From positions 1-48,810 of the forward strand of contig CADBEA010000015.1 of the NCBI GenBank assembly GCA_902793635.1: a stretch of DNA of 48,810 nucleotides, given 5' to 3'. Below, in pieces: positions 15,806-24,980 of this stretch. The notes under the pieces were generated by a model. The model worked only from the letters and a program-made list of their open reading frames with translations, did not search any database and was not told where the DNA came from. Each line of letters starts with the position of its first letter. Positions within the stretch are counted from its first letter, which is position 1. The translations under genes and the position numbers were made by a program. Origin of the DNA: an uncultured Erysipelotrichaceae bacterium. Lineage in GTDB: Bacteria; Bacillota_I; Bacilli_A; Erysipelotrichales; Erysipelotrichaceae.

Positions 15806-18800
15806 TCATTCTATATCCAGAAGGATACGTCTTCTGGTATTTGTCGTGAACAATTCATAAGAATGATCTTTCGATGCACTGCTGATCTGATCATCCTGCA
15901 GACTGTAGATCTCAAAGAGATCGTGACAGGTATCGGTATCGATGCCCAGATAAATGCGGTACAGACCATTGGGCAGATCCTTCAGATCCGCTTCAACACG
16001 GAAGGAGGCTCTGGACATGTCGTTTATCAGATTCATATATTTGCTGTAATCGTAGTCACTGTTTCTTTCTTCCGCCTCATAAGGGCCAAAGACAGTGCCG
16101 CTTTCATCCTGCAGCCATAACCGGTACTGCGGATCGGTTTCCTGATTATGATCGGTTCCGTACATGAAGGCAAAACCATCGAGTTTCAGGATACCCTCTT
16201 CAACGGACAGTGAGTTGTAGCCGAAGCGGGAGATCATCCGGGACGGCCGACTGATCGATTCCGTATCGAGATTCTGATATTCAACGGAAATCTCCAGACG
16301 GTAATGGGAAAGCGGATTGGCGAAGAAATGAACCTTCTGACCAAGCTCGTTTTCAACTGTGTAATCAGCGTCGAGTGATGTGAAGACAGCGCCTTCACCG
16401 ATACGGCCGCTGTTGTTGGTGCGGATGCGTACATAGTAACTGCCTTCCGGTATCGTCAGCAGCGGAATCTTTGCGGCAAAACCGACTGCTTCATAATCGG
16501 TGCGGCCGCCCTGCATCAGGTGATCATAATCATTGGTTTTCGCCGGCAGAGTGATTTCCTCACCGGTTTCCGTATTGACCAGGACAAGCGCATGAGCAAC
16601 CGATCCGTTCAGTTTCGCATCCTTGCCGACAAAGAATGCCATACCGTTCAGTTCCACTTCCTGATTCTCGTTGAGAGTGATCGAATCGATGCCTCTCAGC
16701 ATATTCGCATCATCCGGCAGCAGAATATAATTGCCGTCTTCATCGACACGCTGCGTCAGTTCGGCACTGACCGGATCGACCGGAATTTCCTTCGGCTGTT
16801 CTTCTTCTGCGTTCTCTTCCGGTTCAGCAGTCACTTCTTCCGGAACGGCCGGTTCAGGTTCTTCCACTGGTGTTTCTTCAGCCGGTTTGGTTTCTTCTGT
16901 CGGTGCTTCCTCAGCCGGAGGAGTTTCTTCGGCTGGTTTTTCAGCCGGCGGATCGACGACGCAGGCGTTTTCTTCAAGGTGTTCCCCTTCTGCACAGCGG
17001 ATCGCACTGACTTCCAGGCGGACGAAATTCTGATCGTCGAGAACAAAGTGATAGAGCTTGCCGTTCATCTTCATGTCTTCCGGCACTTCCTTGCCGGTGA
17101 TATAGAACCAGCTGCTGTAATCACCAAGACGGCTGTATGTATAGGTACTGCGGAAGTAATAGATGCCGTTTGGAAGTTCCGAGAGATCGGAAGAAGCTGT
17201 CTGCCATCTTACGACATCTTTGCCTTCCGTGCTGACAGCTGTATTCAATGTCATGACCGGTTTCAGGGAAGCATCAACCAGTTCATTAACAACCGTGATC
17301 TGATTTTCCTCGCTCAGCCAGATACCCGGCCGGTAGGAAGAACCGCTGAATGTTACCGCCTGATCTTTCCAGACCAGATCAGAACTTGTTTCAACCCGCG
17401 GACCGCTCGGAACAAGACCTGCATTGACCGATTCACTCACGATGGTCAGATCTTTCTTCTGCCAGTAGCCGACACTATTTTCCCAGTCGTAGGCACGTGC
17501 GTCAGAAACCGAGAATACCCGGTGGATCTTTCCATTGACGATCGGGTTGGTGCACTGAGTTCGATACCAGTCCCCCTCCTCGGAAAGAACGACAACCATC
17601 GGATAGGACTGATAGGAACGGCCGGCGGAAGAAAGGTCATAGTCTTTCGTTCCGTCTGCCCGGAATGAAGCATAAGCGCCAAGGCTTCTGACATAACCAA
17701 GTGTTTCCTTGTTCAGATCCGTCAGACTGCCGTTGAACTGATTGGCGGTCTTATCGATCCGGTAGGCAATGGCGGCAATATCGAGACCCCAGTAGACAGC
17801 CGAGCAGTATTTGACGTTCAGGCCGTTGCCCTTGTTGCCGAGCATGGAGCCGTAGAAACGCCAGTCATCCATGTCCAGATAGCCGGCCAGATTGGTCGCC
17901 ATCTGGGTCATGATGCCGTCTTTGACACTGCTGAAAGAAGCAGCCTGGGAAATGTCGGAATCGTATGCTTTCCATCCGAAGAAATTATTTTTGGTCTGGG
18001 CAATGTAGCTGGTGCCGTGGCCTGATTCAAGGCATGCCATGGCATATGTCAGCAAAGCATTGACCCCATACTGGTTCTGGCCGTCTATGAAGGCCTGGCC
18101 GTTGCCGCGCAGTTTGGATGAGCTGGATATACCGGCATCATTCAGATAATTGTCGTACGCGGAGGCAGGAATCGAGGAACGGGAACGCAGCGGCAGGAAC
18201 TGGTAATAGATGAAGTACTCACCGGCATAGTCATGGAAAGCCACATCATAGTAATAATGTATGGCGTCATAACTGTAATATGTCCGGCCTGTCTCCATCC
18301 ATTCCGCAGCCGGAAGGACCGTATAGGTGTCAAACGCTTCCGGTGCGCCGCTTGCGGCCGATGAATATCCGGAGTAGGAACGGAAGATCATATCTTTGTA
18401 ATTGCCGTTCTGTATGACTTCGAATGAATTCATGGATGGCCGCAGCCAGTATGGCTGTTCAGGAGTATTGTAGTAGGATTCGTTGCCGCCCATCAGGATC
18501 GGCTGGTTTGTCTTGAAAAAACGGACAGGCACAAGGTCGACATTCTTGAGATCAACATAACCGTCAAAACCGTTGATATTGATCCGGACACTGCCCTCAC
18601 CGCTGCCGTCGTAGGAAATTGTGTCGTAGTAAGCCATCGGCACATGCTGGTAGGAATAGGTCGTTGCCCCGGACGCACTCAGATCCGAACGGGAGAAATA
18701 ATACATCATGGTACTGCCGGAACGGAACGGATAGGCATAGGCGATACCGTTGTTCATGGCAATGATCCTGGTCTGTGAGTAGCTGCCGGCATGACGAACA

Positions 18801-19036
18801 ACACCGTCATCCGACAGTGTCTTCATAACCGCCAAAGCAGAAGAATAATCATTATAACAGCCGACTGTATCAAAACCGCCGGAGGCGTTGGCATTGTCAA
18901 CTTCATACGCCGCACAGGCCATGGGATAAAGGCCTTTGTCTTCTTTCGCCTGTACAGTGATGATGCTTTCACCGGCAACAGGAAGAAGTGTGCATGCGAG
19001 CGCAAGCACAAACAAAAGCCTATTGATTATTTTCAT
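15806..19036 (-). CDS. Large secreted peptidoglycan hydrolase with glucosaminidase domain
   Basis: 1076 residues. Signal peptide of about 30 residues ending in ITVQA. The glucosaminidase domain is at roughly 290-430, with the catalytic Glu337 in CLESGHGTS and the family motifs NNFFGWKAYDSD and YCSAVYWGLDIAAIAYRID. Upstream of it is a ~250-residue domain of unknown fold; downstream are beta-rich repeats (~480-690), a Pro/Glu-rich linker (694-760) and two C-terminal beta domains (~765-1060). Such enzymes cut the glycan backbone of peptidoglycan outside the cell. Start ATG at 19036 lies 12 nt after the upstream lipoprotein gene; its stop overlaps the region before the PASTA gene. No LPxTG or choline-binding repeat is seen, so wall attachment is unexplained. 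Confidence 0.88.
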   Translation of the reverse strand: MKIINRLLFVLALACTLLPVAGESIITVQAKEDKGLYPMACAAYEVDNANASGGFDTVGCYNDYSSALAVMKTLSDDGVVRHAGSYSQTRIIAMNNGIAYAYPFRSGSTMMYYFSRSDLSASGATTYSYQHVPMAYYDTISYDGSGEGSVRININGFDGYVDLKNVDLVPVRFFKTNQPILMGGNESYYNTPEQPYWLRPSMNSFEVIQNGNYKDMIFRSYSGYSSAASGAPEAFDTYTVLPAAEWMETGRTYYSYDAIHYYYDVAFHDYAGEYFIYYQFLPLRSRSSIPASAYDNYLNDAGISSSSKLRGNGQAFIDGQNQYGVNALLTYAMACLESGHGTSYIAQTKNNFFGWKAYDSDISQAASFSSVKDGIMTQMATNLAGYLDMDDWRFYGSMLGNKGNGLNVKYCSAVYWGLDIAAIAYRIDKTANQFNGSLTDLNKETLGYVRSLGAYASFRADGTKDYDLSSAGRSYQSYPMVVVLSEEGDWYRTQCTNPIVNGKIHRVFSVSDARAYDWENSVGYWQKKDLTIVSESVNAGLVPSGPRVETSSDLVWKDQAVTFSGSSYRPGIWLSEENQITVVNELVDASLKPVMTLNTAVSTEGKDVVRWQTASSDLSELPNGIYYFRSTYTYSRLGDYSSWFYITGKEVPEDMKMNGKLYHFVLDDQNFVRLEVSAIRCAEGEHLEENACVVDPPAEKPAEETPPAEEAPTEETKPAEETPVEEPEPAVPEEVTAEPEENAEEEQPKEIPVDPVSAELTQRVDEDGNYILLPDDANMLRGIDSITLNENQEVELNGMAFFVGKDAKLNGSVAHALVLVNTETGEEITLPAKTNDYDHLMQGGRTDYEAVGFAAKIPLLTIPEGSYYVRIRTNNSGRIGEGAVFTSLDADYTVENELGQKVHFFANPLSHYRLEISVEYQNLDTESISRPSRMISRFGYNSLSVEEGILKLDGFAFMYGTDHNQETDPQYRLWLQDESGTVFGPYEAEERNSDYDYSKYMNLINDMSRASFRVEADLKDLPNGLYRIYLGIDTDTCHDLFEIYSLQDDQISSASKDHSYELFTTNTRRRILLDIE

Positions 19037-19048
19037 TCATATATTCCC

Positions 19049-20044
19049 CTATTCAAGGTTAACGTTTACGGTGATCCAGGTATCGCTGTCCTGCAGTTTC
19101 AGATTCAGGGTGCCGGTGAAACTGATCTCGTCCTCGGCAAAACCGTAGGTCTCGAAAAAGAGATAGCCGGTTTCCCTGTCACTGATCGGATGGGCGATCA
19201 TGTTGGATAATTTGGTGGAACGGATCCGGGACGGCATGGCACGAATCGATTCCGTCGTGCCGTACGGGATGAACTCGGCCGATTCAACTACGATCGTGTC
19301 ACCCCAGAGGGATACAGCTTCCACCTGCATTGCGAAAACCCGCTCGTATGACGGGATGGTATATGGCACCTGGGTGCCGTCTTCAGCGACTTCATAGAAT
19401 CTTTCACCGCTCATATCCAGGGCGCTGCTGACCTTCATCTGGTAGGTGCGTCCGTCGGTGATGACATCGTCCGTCTCATAATAGAGCGGCTGCGAATCGC
19501 TGACGACATTCTCTTTCAGTTCAAACTTCATCTCTTCATTGTCGCCGAAGTCACACAGCAGGGAAACGGTTTCCCGGCTGGTGTCCTTAACGGGAATGAA
19601 GATGTTGGCATCGTACTCTTCTTTTGAAGAAATCAGGGAGAACCAGACATTCTGGCGGCCCAGATAATACGATCTTTTTTCCAGTTCATTCACATAACCG
19701 CTGACATCACTGAGGAGGATCCCCTCACTGGTGCGGAAATGAGAAAGCGGAATATTGGTCGGTTTATCAGCCGTAACATGCACGCGTGCGATAACAAAGG
19801 CAAAATCAAGATCTTCCAGACGATAGCAGTCATAATCGATCAGTGAAACGCGGACACTGTCAAGATCGTCTGTCGGTTCCGGTTTTGTCTCTGAACCCTG
19901 TCCATCCATTACAGGCTGCAGAACTGTTTCTTCTTCCCCTTCCGGAGAGAAAAAACCAAAGGAGGTACAGCCGCCGGTCATAACTGCCAGTAAAACAATA
20001 ATGATGGTTATTAATTTACTGACTGCGTATTTTCCCTGCTTCAA
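19049..20044 (-). CDS. Putative surface lipoprotein, first gene of the wall-hydrolase operon
   Basis: 331 residues. A basic start, a hydrophobic segment and lipobox MTGGC (Cys26) indicate a lipoprotein. The rest is beta-rich without a motif I can name. Near its C-terminus it has GTTESIRAMPSRIRSTKLSN, which resembles DTESISRPSRMISRFGYN in the C-terminal part of the adjacent hydrolase, so the two may share a domain. Translation starts at TTG (20044): TAGGAGGATGGTAA stands before it and no ATG is near. It heads a three-gene unit with the glucosaminidase and the PASTA protein. Function unknown; a partner or chaperone of the hydrolase is one possibility. Confidence 0.75.
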   Translation of the reverse strand: MKQGKYAVSKLITIIIVLLAVMTGGCTSFGFFSPEGEEETVLQPVMDGQGSETKPEPTDDLDSVRVSLIDYDCYRLEDLDFAFVIARVHVTADKPTNIPLSHFRTSEGILLSDVSGYVNELEKRSYYLGRQNVWFSLISSKEEYDANIFIPVKDTSRETVSLLCDFGDNEEMKFELKENVVSDSQPLYYETDDVITDGRTYQMKVSSALDMSGERFYEVAEDGTQVPYTIPSYERVFAMQVEAVSLWGDTIVVESAEFIPYGTTESIRAMPSRIRSTKLSNMIAHPISDRETGYLFFETYGFAEDEISFTGTLNLKLQDSDTWITVNVNLE

Positions 20045-20066
20045 TTACCATCCTCCTATTATGTTA

Positions 20067-20094
20067 ATTATACTTGATTATTCTTTATCCGCAA
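20067..20094 (-). promoter_or_regulatory. Promoter of the lipoprotein-glucosaminidase-PASTA operon
   Basis: On the minus strand, -35 TTGCGG (20089-20094) and -10 TATAAT (20067-20072) are 16 bp apart. The leader is about 15 nt and contains the GGAGG ribosome site. Confidence 0.65.
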
Positions 20095-20119
20095 TGAACA
20101 TTTACATGCAGTAAACAAT

Positions 20120-20154
20120 AGAAAAAACCGGCTTCCCTGCCGGGAAAACCGGTT
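20120..20154 (-). terminator. Terminator of ffh
   Basis: On the minus strand AACCGG...CCGGTT with an inner TTTTCCC/GGGAAG pairing, then TTTTTTC. It lies 7 nt after the ffh stop. Confidence 0.75.
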
Positions 20155-20160
20155 CCTTGA

Positions 20161-21585
20161 TCAGAACTTCATTTTGTTTCGTTTGGCCATGGCCTGGAAG
20201 CGCGGATCGTTCATCATCTGCTGCATATTCGGATTCGCATTCATCATCTTTTCCAGGCTTTCTTCATTCAGACCGCCGTTCTTCTGCATGGCGCCGAGTC
20301 TGTCCATGGTCTTTTTGACTTTGCTGAACTGGTTGATCAGCTTGTTGACATCATTGACGGTAGTGCCGCTGCCGGCTGCCACACGCTTCTTCATACTGCC
20401 GCGCATTTTTTCCGGATGGGCTCTTTCGTACGGTGTCATCGACTGGATGATGGCCTTGACATGCTTCATGGCATCACCGGCCTTCACATCGTCGATCATT
20501 CCGGCATACTGGTTCATGCCCGGCAGCATCTTCATGATACCGCCCAGCGGGCCCAGTTTCTGGATCTGTTCAAACTGCTTCAGCATGTCTTCCATCGTGA
20601 ACTGGCCGTTCATCATTCTTTCGGCCATCCGCTCGGCTTCTGCCATGTCCATCTTTTCCTGGGCTTTTTCGACCAGGGAGACGACATCACCCATACCGAG
20701 GATGCGGTCAGCCATACGGTCCGGATGGAAGACGCCCATATCGTCAAGCTTTTCGCCTTCACCGACGAACTTGACCGGCACGTTGGTGATCTTCTTGACG
20801 GACAGGACACCACCGCCGCGGGAATCACCGTCGAACTTGGTGACGACCAGACCGGTCAGCGGCAGTGCTTCGTTGAACGCCTGGGCAACGTTGACGATAT
20901 CCTGACCGGTCATGGCATCGACAGTCAGCAGGATCTCGTCCGGATGCACGTTGGCGTTGATGACCTGCAGTTCTTCCATCAGTTCTTCATCGATATGCAG
21001 ACGGCCTGCTGTATCGATGAACACTGTGTCATAGCCGTTTTCCCTGGCATAGATCATGCCGCGGCCGACAGTTTCCTTGGCACTCTTTTCCGGGCCGAGG
21101 GTGAATACGTCAACACCGATCTCTTCACCGAGTGTCTGCAGCTGTTCGATGGCAGCCGGACGGATGACGTCCGCCGCGATCATCAGACACTTGCGGTTGT
21201 GTTTTTCCTTCGCGATCTTGGCGATCTTGGCCACGCTGGTCGTTTTACCTGTACCCTGCAGACCCACCAGCATGATCACGGTCATGCCGTCTTCCTTGTA
21301 CTGCAGACCGCCGTCTTCGTCACCTAAGAGGGCGACGATCTGATCATGAACGATCTTGACGAGCTGCTGGCCAGGTTCGACGCTGTTGAGAACGTCTTCG
21401 CCTCTGGCTTTCTCTCTGATCTCTTCCAGGAACTGTTTGACGATCCGGTAGTTTACATCCGCTTCCAGAAGTGCCAGACGCACTTCCTTCAGCATATCTT
21501 CCATGTTGGCGTCAGTCAGTGTGCCTTTACCGGCCACGTTGCGCATCGCATGGTTCAGTCTTTCACTTAATGAATCAAATGCCAT
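20161..21585 (-). CDS. ffh: Signal recognition particle protein (SRP54)
   Basis: 474 residues, slightly longer than the usual ~445. N domain (1-90), then the GTPase G domain with G1 GLQGTGKTTSVAKIAK, DTAGRLHIDEELMEEL (G3) and TKFDGDSRGGG (G4 region). The C-terminal methionine-rich M domain that binds signal sequences and SRP RNA starts near residue 325 (MAEAERMAERMMNGQFTMED), ending with a Met/Asn-rich tail. It targets membrane and secreted proteins to FtsY and the Sec channel. The ylxM gene often found upstream is absent. GAGAGGAAACAGAT precedes the ATG. Confidence 0.97.
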   Translation of the reverse strand: MAFDSLSERLNHAMRNVAGKGTLTDANMEDMLKEVRLALLEADVNYRIVKQFLEEIREKARGEDVLNSVEPGQQLVKIVHDQIVALLGDEDGGLQYKEDGMTVIMLVGLQGTGKTTSVAKIAKIAKEKHNRKCLMIAADVIRPAAIEQLQTLGEEIGVDVFTLGPEKSAKETVGRGMIYARENGYDTVFIDTAGRLHIDEELMEELQVINANVHPDEILLTVDAMTGQDIVNVAQAFNEALPLTGLVVTKFDGDSRGGGVLSVKKITNVPVKFVGEGEKLDDMGVFHPDRMADRILGMGDVVSLVEKAQEKMDMAEAERMAERMMNGQFTMEDMLKQFEQIQKLGPLGGIMKMLPGMNQYAGMIDDVKAGDAMKHVKAIIQSMTPYERAHPEKMRGSMKKRVAAGSGTTVNDVNKLINQFSKVKKTMDRLGAMQKNGGLNEESLEKMMNANPNMQQMMNDPRFQAMAKRNKMKF

Positions 21586-21608
21586 ATCTGTTTCCTCTCA
21601 CTGGCAAT

Positions 21609-21636
21609 ATTCTATCACACTCTGCTTTTTTGTCAG
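21609..21636 (-). promoter_or_regulatory. ffh promoter
   Basis: On the minus strand, -35 CTGACA (21631-21636) and -10 TAGAAT (21609-21614) are separated by 16 bp; leader about 18 nt with the ribosome site. Confidence 0.65.
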
Positions 21637-21650
21637 CCTGTACATACAAT

Positions 21651-21678
21651 CGAAAAGAAGCCTGCATATACAGGCTTC
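21651..21678 (-). terminator. Terminator after the SSB-like gene
   Basis: Arms GAAGCCTG (21657-21664) and CAGGCTTC (21671-21678), 6-nt loop; TTTTCG follows on the minus strand. It lies 18 nt past the gene's stop. Confidence 0.75.
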
Positions 21679-21696
21679 CGGCAGTGGGGACATCAG

Positions 21697-22017
21697 TCAG
21701 CTCTGGGGGATATAACTGACTTTTTCCGCAAATATCTCGCAGTTGTACCAGGTACGGCCGTCTTCGCTTTCATACGGCGTCGACTGCATCCGGCCCCGGA
21801 CAGCGACAACTGAACCGGGTTCGCACATCTGGGCACATTCTTCGGCAATGCCGCGCCAGAGAATGATCCTGAACACGTCATGGCTCAGACTGCCGTTTTC
21901 ATTGCGGAACGGCCTATCTGTTTCCAGAAGAAGTGTGGCCATCGTCGTTCCCCGGGCACTCATCGTGATTTCCGGTTTTTCTTTGACTCTGCCTACGAGT
22001 ACACAGCTTGTTAACAT
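21697..22017 (-). CDS. Single-stranded DNA-binding (SSB/OB-fold) family protein, short
   Basis: 106 residues. MLTSCVLVGRVKEKPEI opens like SSB proteins; VFRIILWRGIAEECAQMCEPGS and VVAVRGRMQS match the OB-fold strands of the family. It lacks the long disordered tail and acidic tip of the replicative SSB, so it is probably a short paralogue acting in a special context (competence-type or a primosome role are possibilities), while the main ssb would lie with rpsF/rpsR elsewhere. GGAGGTTGATGA precedes the ATG. It is a monocistronic unit between two terminators. Confidence 0.82.
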   Translation of the reverse strand: MLTSCVLVGRVKEKPEITMSARGTTMATLLLETDRPFRNENGSLSHDVFRIILWRGIAEECAQMCEPGSVVAVRGRMQSTPYESEDGRTWYNCEIFAEKVSYIPQS

Positions 22018-22093
22018 TCATCAACCTCCTGACACCATCATTCTGATGATTTATGGGGCCATGCACAAATGACGGAAAACGTTCCTGTCATGA

Positions 22094-22130
22094 AAAAAGG
22101 ACAGATAAATTCAGTCGTATCTGCCCTTTT
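22094..22130. terminator. Bidirectional terminator
   Basis: Arms AAAAGGACAGATA (22094-22106 region) and TATCTGCCCTTTT (22118-22130), one mismatch. On the minus strand it ends the Cys-rich peptide gene's transcript. Confidence 0.7.
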
Positions 22131-22152
22131 CGTTCATATTGTACAAGTTTGA

Positions 22153-22359
22153 TCAGCTGATATGGAAAAACGCCTTCAGCTTCCGCCGCCTAGCGGCCGC
22201 CCGCTGCGCCTTTTTGACATCACCCACCCATTTACAGGATGTTCCGCAGGAAGAACAGTTGCCGCTGCAGTCTTCCAGACCATGACTGGCGAGATAGCGG
22301 ACATCGAGAATGACGACTGCGATGATGATCAGCAGGATGATCCATGAAGCAAAATTCAT
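22153..22359 (-). CDS. FeoB-associated-type Cys-rich membrane peptide
   Basis: 68 residues. One N-terminal membrane helix (about 5-22) is followed by a cysteine cluster, DCSGNCSSCGTSCKW, and a strongly basic tail (KKAQRAAARRRKLK). This fits the small FeoB-associated Cys-rich membrane protein family, thought to assist ferrous iron uptake. No feoA or feoB gene is in the window, so the association is by family only. GGGAGGAAGAAGAG precedes the ATG. It lies downstream of ftsK but with its own upstream gap of 87 nt and a following terminator. Confidence 0.75.
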   Translation of the reverse strand: MNFASWIILLIIIAVVILDVRYLASHGLEDCSGNCSSCGTSCKWVGDVKKAQRAAARRRKLKAFFHIS

Positions 22360-22446
22360 CTCTTCTTCCTCCCTGTTTTATTGTAAGGTAACCGCCACGA
22401 TTGTCAATTAGTTTAATCTAACTCGTGTTGTAAAGAAAACCGGAAG

Positions 22447-24972
22447 TTATTCCGGTTTGATGTAGACTTCTCTTGGTTTGGAACCCTGGGCCGGACCGAT
22501 GATACCGTCCGCTTCCAGAGCGTCAATGATACGGGCGCCGCGGTTGTAGCCGATGCCGAAGCGTCTCTGCAGAAGTGACGTCGAGGCTTTCTGAGCCTGG
22601 ATGACATACTCCTTGATTTCCTCATACATCGGATCTTCATTGACGGAGACGATGCCGGCATTGCCGTCCACCCCTTCCAGCATGATGAAGTGGTCGTCGT
22701 ATTCCGGTTTGGCGCGCTTCTTGACATCGTCAGTGATCTGCTTGACTTCGGCATCCGTGACATAGACACCCTGCACACGCTGGGCGGCACTCTGGCCGAT
22801 CGGCATATACAGCATGTCACCGTTGCCGAGCAGACGTTCGGCGCCGATGTGGTCGAGGATCGTACGTGAGTCAATGCCGCTCGATACGGCAAAGGCGATA
22901 CGGCTTGGAATATTGGCCTTGATGATACCGGTGATGACATCGGTCGAAGGACGCTGGGTCGCGACGATCAGATGGATACCGGCGGCACGGGCCAGCTGGG
23001 TGATACGCTGAATCGAGGATTCAACTTCCTTGCCGGCGACAGCCATCAGGTCAGCAAGCTCATCGATGATGACAACGATATACGGCATCGGTTTGGGAGC
23101 CGGTGAACCGTCTTCGTTCGGCCGGCCGCCCTGGGCTTTGACCCGTTCGTTGTATACTTCGATGTTTCTGACACCGCAGGAAGCGAAGACGTTGTAGCGT
23201 TCATCCATCATCTGCACGATGACTTTCAGGGCATTGCTGGCTTTCGTCGGATCGTTGATGACCGGACCGATCAGGTGTGGCACATCATGATACGGCGTGA
23301 ATTCGACCTTCTTCGGGTCGACCAGCAGGAGCTTGACTTCATCCGGCTTCGTGCGCAGCAGCAGTGATGTGATGATCGCGTTCATGCATACCGATTTACC
23401 GGAACCGGTGGCACCGGCGATCAGCAGATGCGGCATCTTGTCAAGCCGGCAGGTAATCGTCTGACCGAGCAGGTCCTTACCGACGACAAACAGCAGTTTG
23501 TTCTGGTTCTCTTTCTGGGAAAGCGAACGGAAGAGTTCACGCATCTTGACCGGTGTCGACTTCACGTTCGGAATTTCCACACCGACAGCGTTGCGGCCGG
23601 GAATCGGCGCTTCGATACGAACGTCACGGGCTGCCAGCTGCATCTTGATGTTGTCAGTCAGACCGATGATGCGGGAAACCTTGACGTTGACATCCGGACG
23701 GATCTCAAACTGGGTGACGGACGGACCGATATGGGTATCGACCAGTTCCGCGTCGATGTCGAAGTTGCGCAGGATAGAGATCAGCAGTTCGCCCTTCTCT
23801 TTCGCGGCTTCTTCGTTTTCCGTATAGGCGGACGTACGCTGCACTTCTTCCAAAAGACGGTACGGATTCGGTGTCTTGTAATTCTTGAACGGATCACGCT
23901 TTTTCTTTTCCGGATTCACAGCTGTCTCAGCCGGTTTTGTCTCAGCCGGTCTGGCCGGTTCTTCCGGTTCTTCAACGACTGGTTCAGGAGCCGGCGTCAG
24001 TTCATCGATATCAATGCTTTCCTGTTCATAATCAGGATAGGCAGGTTCTTCGACAACTTCCGGATAGGCGGGCTTAGCCGGTTTCGGACGGCGTTTGCCC
24101 GGAGCATCCTGCAGCAAATCGTCAATATTGATAAAGACGGATTCCGGTGAGGAAATCGTCTGGCCGGGAATATGAACGACCTGGATCTCACGTGTCTCAT
24201 CATCCGGTGTGATATTGACCAGCGTGGAAAGATACGGTTTGTCCGGCTCTCTCTGCGGATGGGTCTCCAGGATGCTGGTGTCGCTGATCTCCTCCTGGCC
24301 TTCTTCCGCTTTCAGATCAAACTTCTTCTTGCGGTTCTCTTTATGTTTCTGGATGAACTTCCAGATATTGAACGGTTCACGCTGTTTCTTGGCCGGTTTG
24401 TCTTCCCTTTCCGGAACCCGGAAGAATTCAGCCACGGTGGCGAAACTCTTCTTGTATACATCGAGGGATACTGCCAGCAGCATCGCGATGATGAACAGCA
24501 CGGCAATGACCAGCACCGTGCCGCTGCGGCCGAACAGCGAAGAAACAAGACCGAACAGAACGGCACCAAAAATACCGCCGCCCATGGTGGCCTGCACGTC
24601 CGCTTCAAAATAGGAACTGATATCGGTTATAAAGGCACTGGCCGGATCAAAACCGACCGTCCGCGGATCAGTCGCGACATAGGTGCACAGCATCAGCACC
24701 GCGGCGATCATCAGGATCACCGGCAGCGGATTCTGGGGACCTTTCTCATTTCTGTTCAGCAGGCTTACCGCGCTCAGGACGATCACCAGTCCCAGTACCA
24801 GCCAGTACAGTTCACCGAACAGATAACGGAGCACGTTGTAAATAAACGTGCCGATCATGCCGGAACGGGTCAGACCGATAATAATGAATGCAGAAAGGAT
24901 CACAATCGTGATCCATTGTCTGAGTTCCTGATTTTGTTCGCGTCTTTTCTGTGCCTTAGTCTTTCTTGGCAT
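22447..24972 (-). CDS. ftsK: DNA translocase FtsK/SpoIIIE
   Basis: 841 residues. Four or so N-terminal transmembrane segments (about 20-170) anchor it at the septum; a Pro/Glu-rich linker (~250-355) follows. The RecA-like motor has Walker A GATGSGKSVCMNAI, LLLVDPKKVEFTPY, Walker B VVIIDELADLMAV and AGIHLIVATQRPSTDVITG. The C-terminal gamma domain (QKASTSLLQRRFGIGYNRGA) is the winged helix reading KOPS/SRS polarity signals. It pumps chromosomal DNA across the closing septum. GAGGTAGTGA precedes the ATG, 8 nt after the RNase J gene, so these two form a unit. Confidence 0.96.
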   Translation of the reverse strand: MPRKTKAQKRREQNQELRQWITIVILSAFIIIGLTRSGMIGTFIYNVLRYLFGELYWLVLGLVIVLSAVSLLNRNEKGPQNPLPVILMIAAVLMLCTYVATDPRTVGFDPASAFITDISSYFEADVQATMGGGIFGAVLFGLVSSLFGRSGTVLVIAVLFIIAMLLAVSLDVYKKSFATVAEFFRVPEREDKPAKKQREPFNIWKFIQKHKENRKKKFDLKAEEGQEEISDTSILETHPQREPDKPYLSTLVNITPDDETREIQVVHIPGQTISSPESVFINIDDLLQDAPGKRRPKPAKPAYPEVVEEPAYPDYEQESIDIDELTPAPEPVVEEPEEPARPAETKPAETAVNPEKKKRDPFKNYKTPNPYRLLEEVQRTSAYTENEEAAKEKGELLISILRNFDIDAELVDTHIGPSVTQFEIRPDVNVKVSRIIGLTDNIKMQLAARDVRIEAPIPGRNAVGVEIPNVKSTPVKMRELFRSLSQKENQNKLLFVVGKDLLGQTITCRLDKMPHLLIAGATGSGKSVCMNAIITSLLLRTKPDEVKLLLVDPKKVEFTPYHDVPHLIGPVINDPTKASNALKVIVQMMDERYNVFASCGVRNIEVYNERVKAQGGRPNEDGSPAPKPMPYIVVIIDELADLMAVAGKEVESSIQRITQLARAAGIHLIVATQRPSTDVITGIIKANIPSRIAFAVSSGIDSRTILDHIGAERLLGNGDMLYMPIGQSAAQRVQGVYVTDAEVKQITDDVKKRAKPEYDDHFIMLEGVDGNAGIVSVNEDPMYEEIKEYVIQAQKASTSLLQRRFGIGYNRGARIIDALEADGIIGPAQGSKPREVYIKPE

Positions 24973-24980
24973 TCACTACC

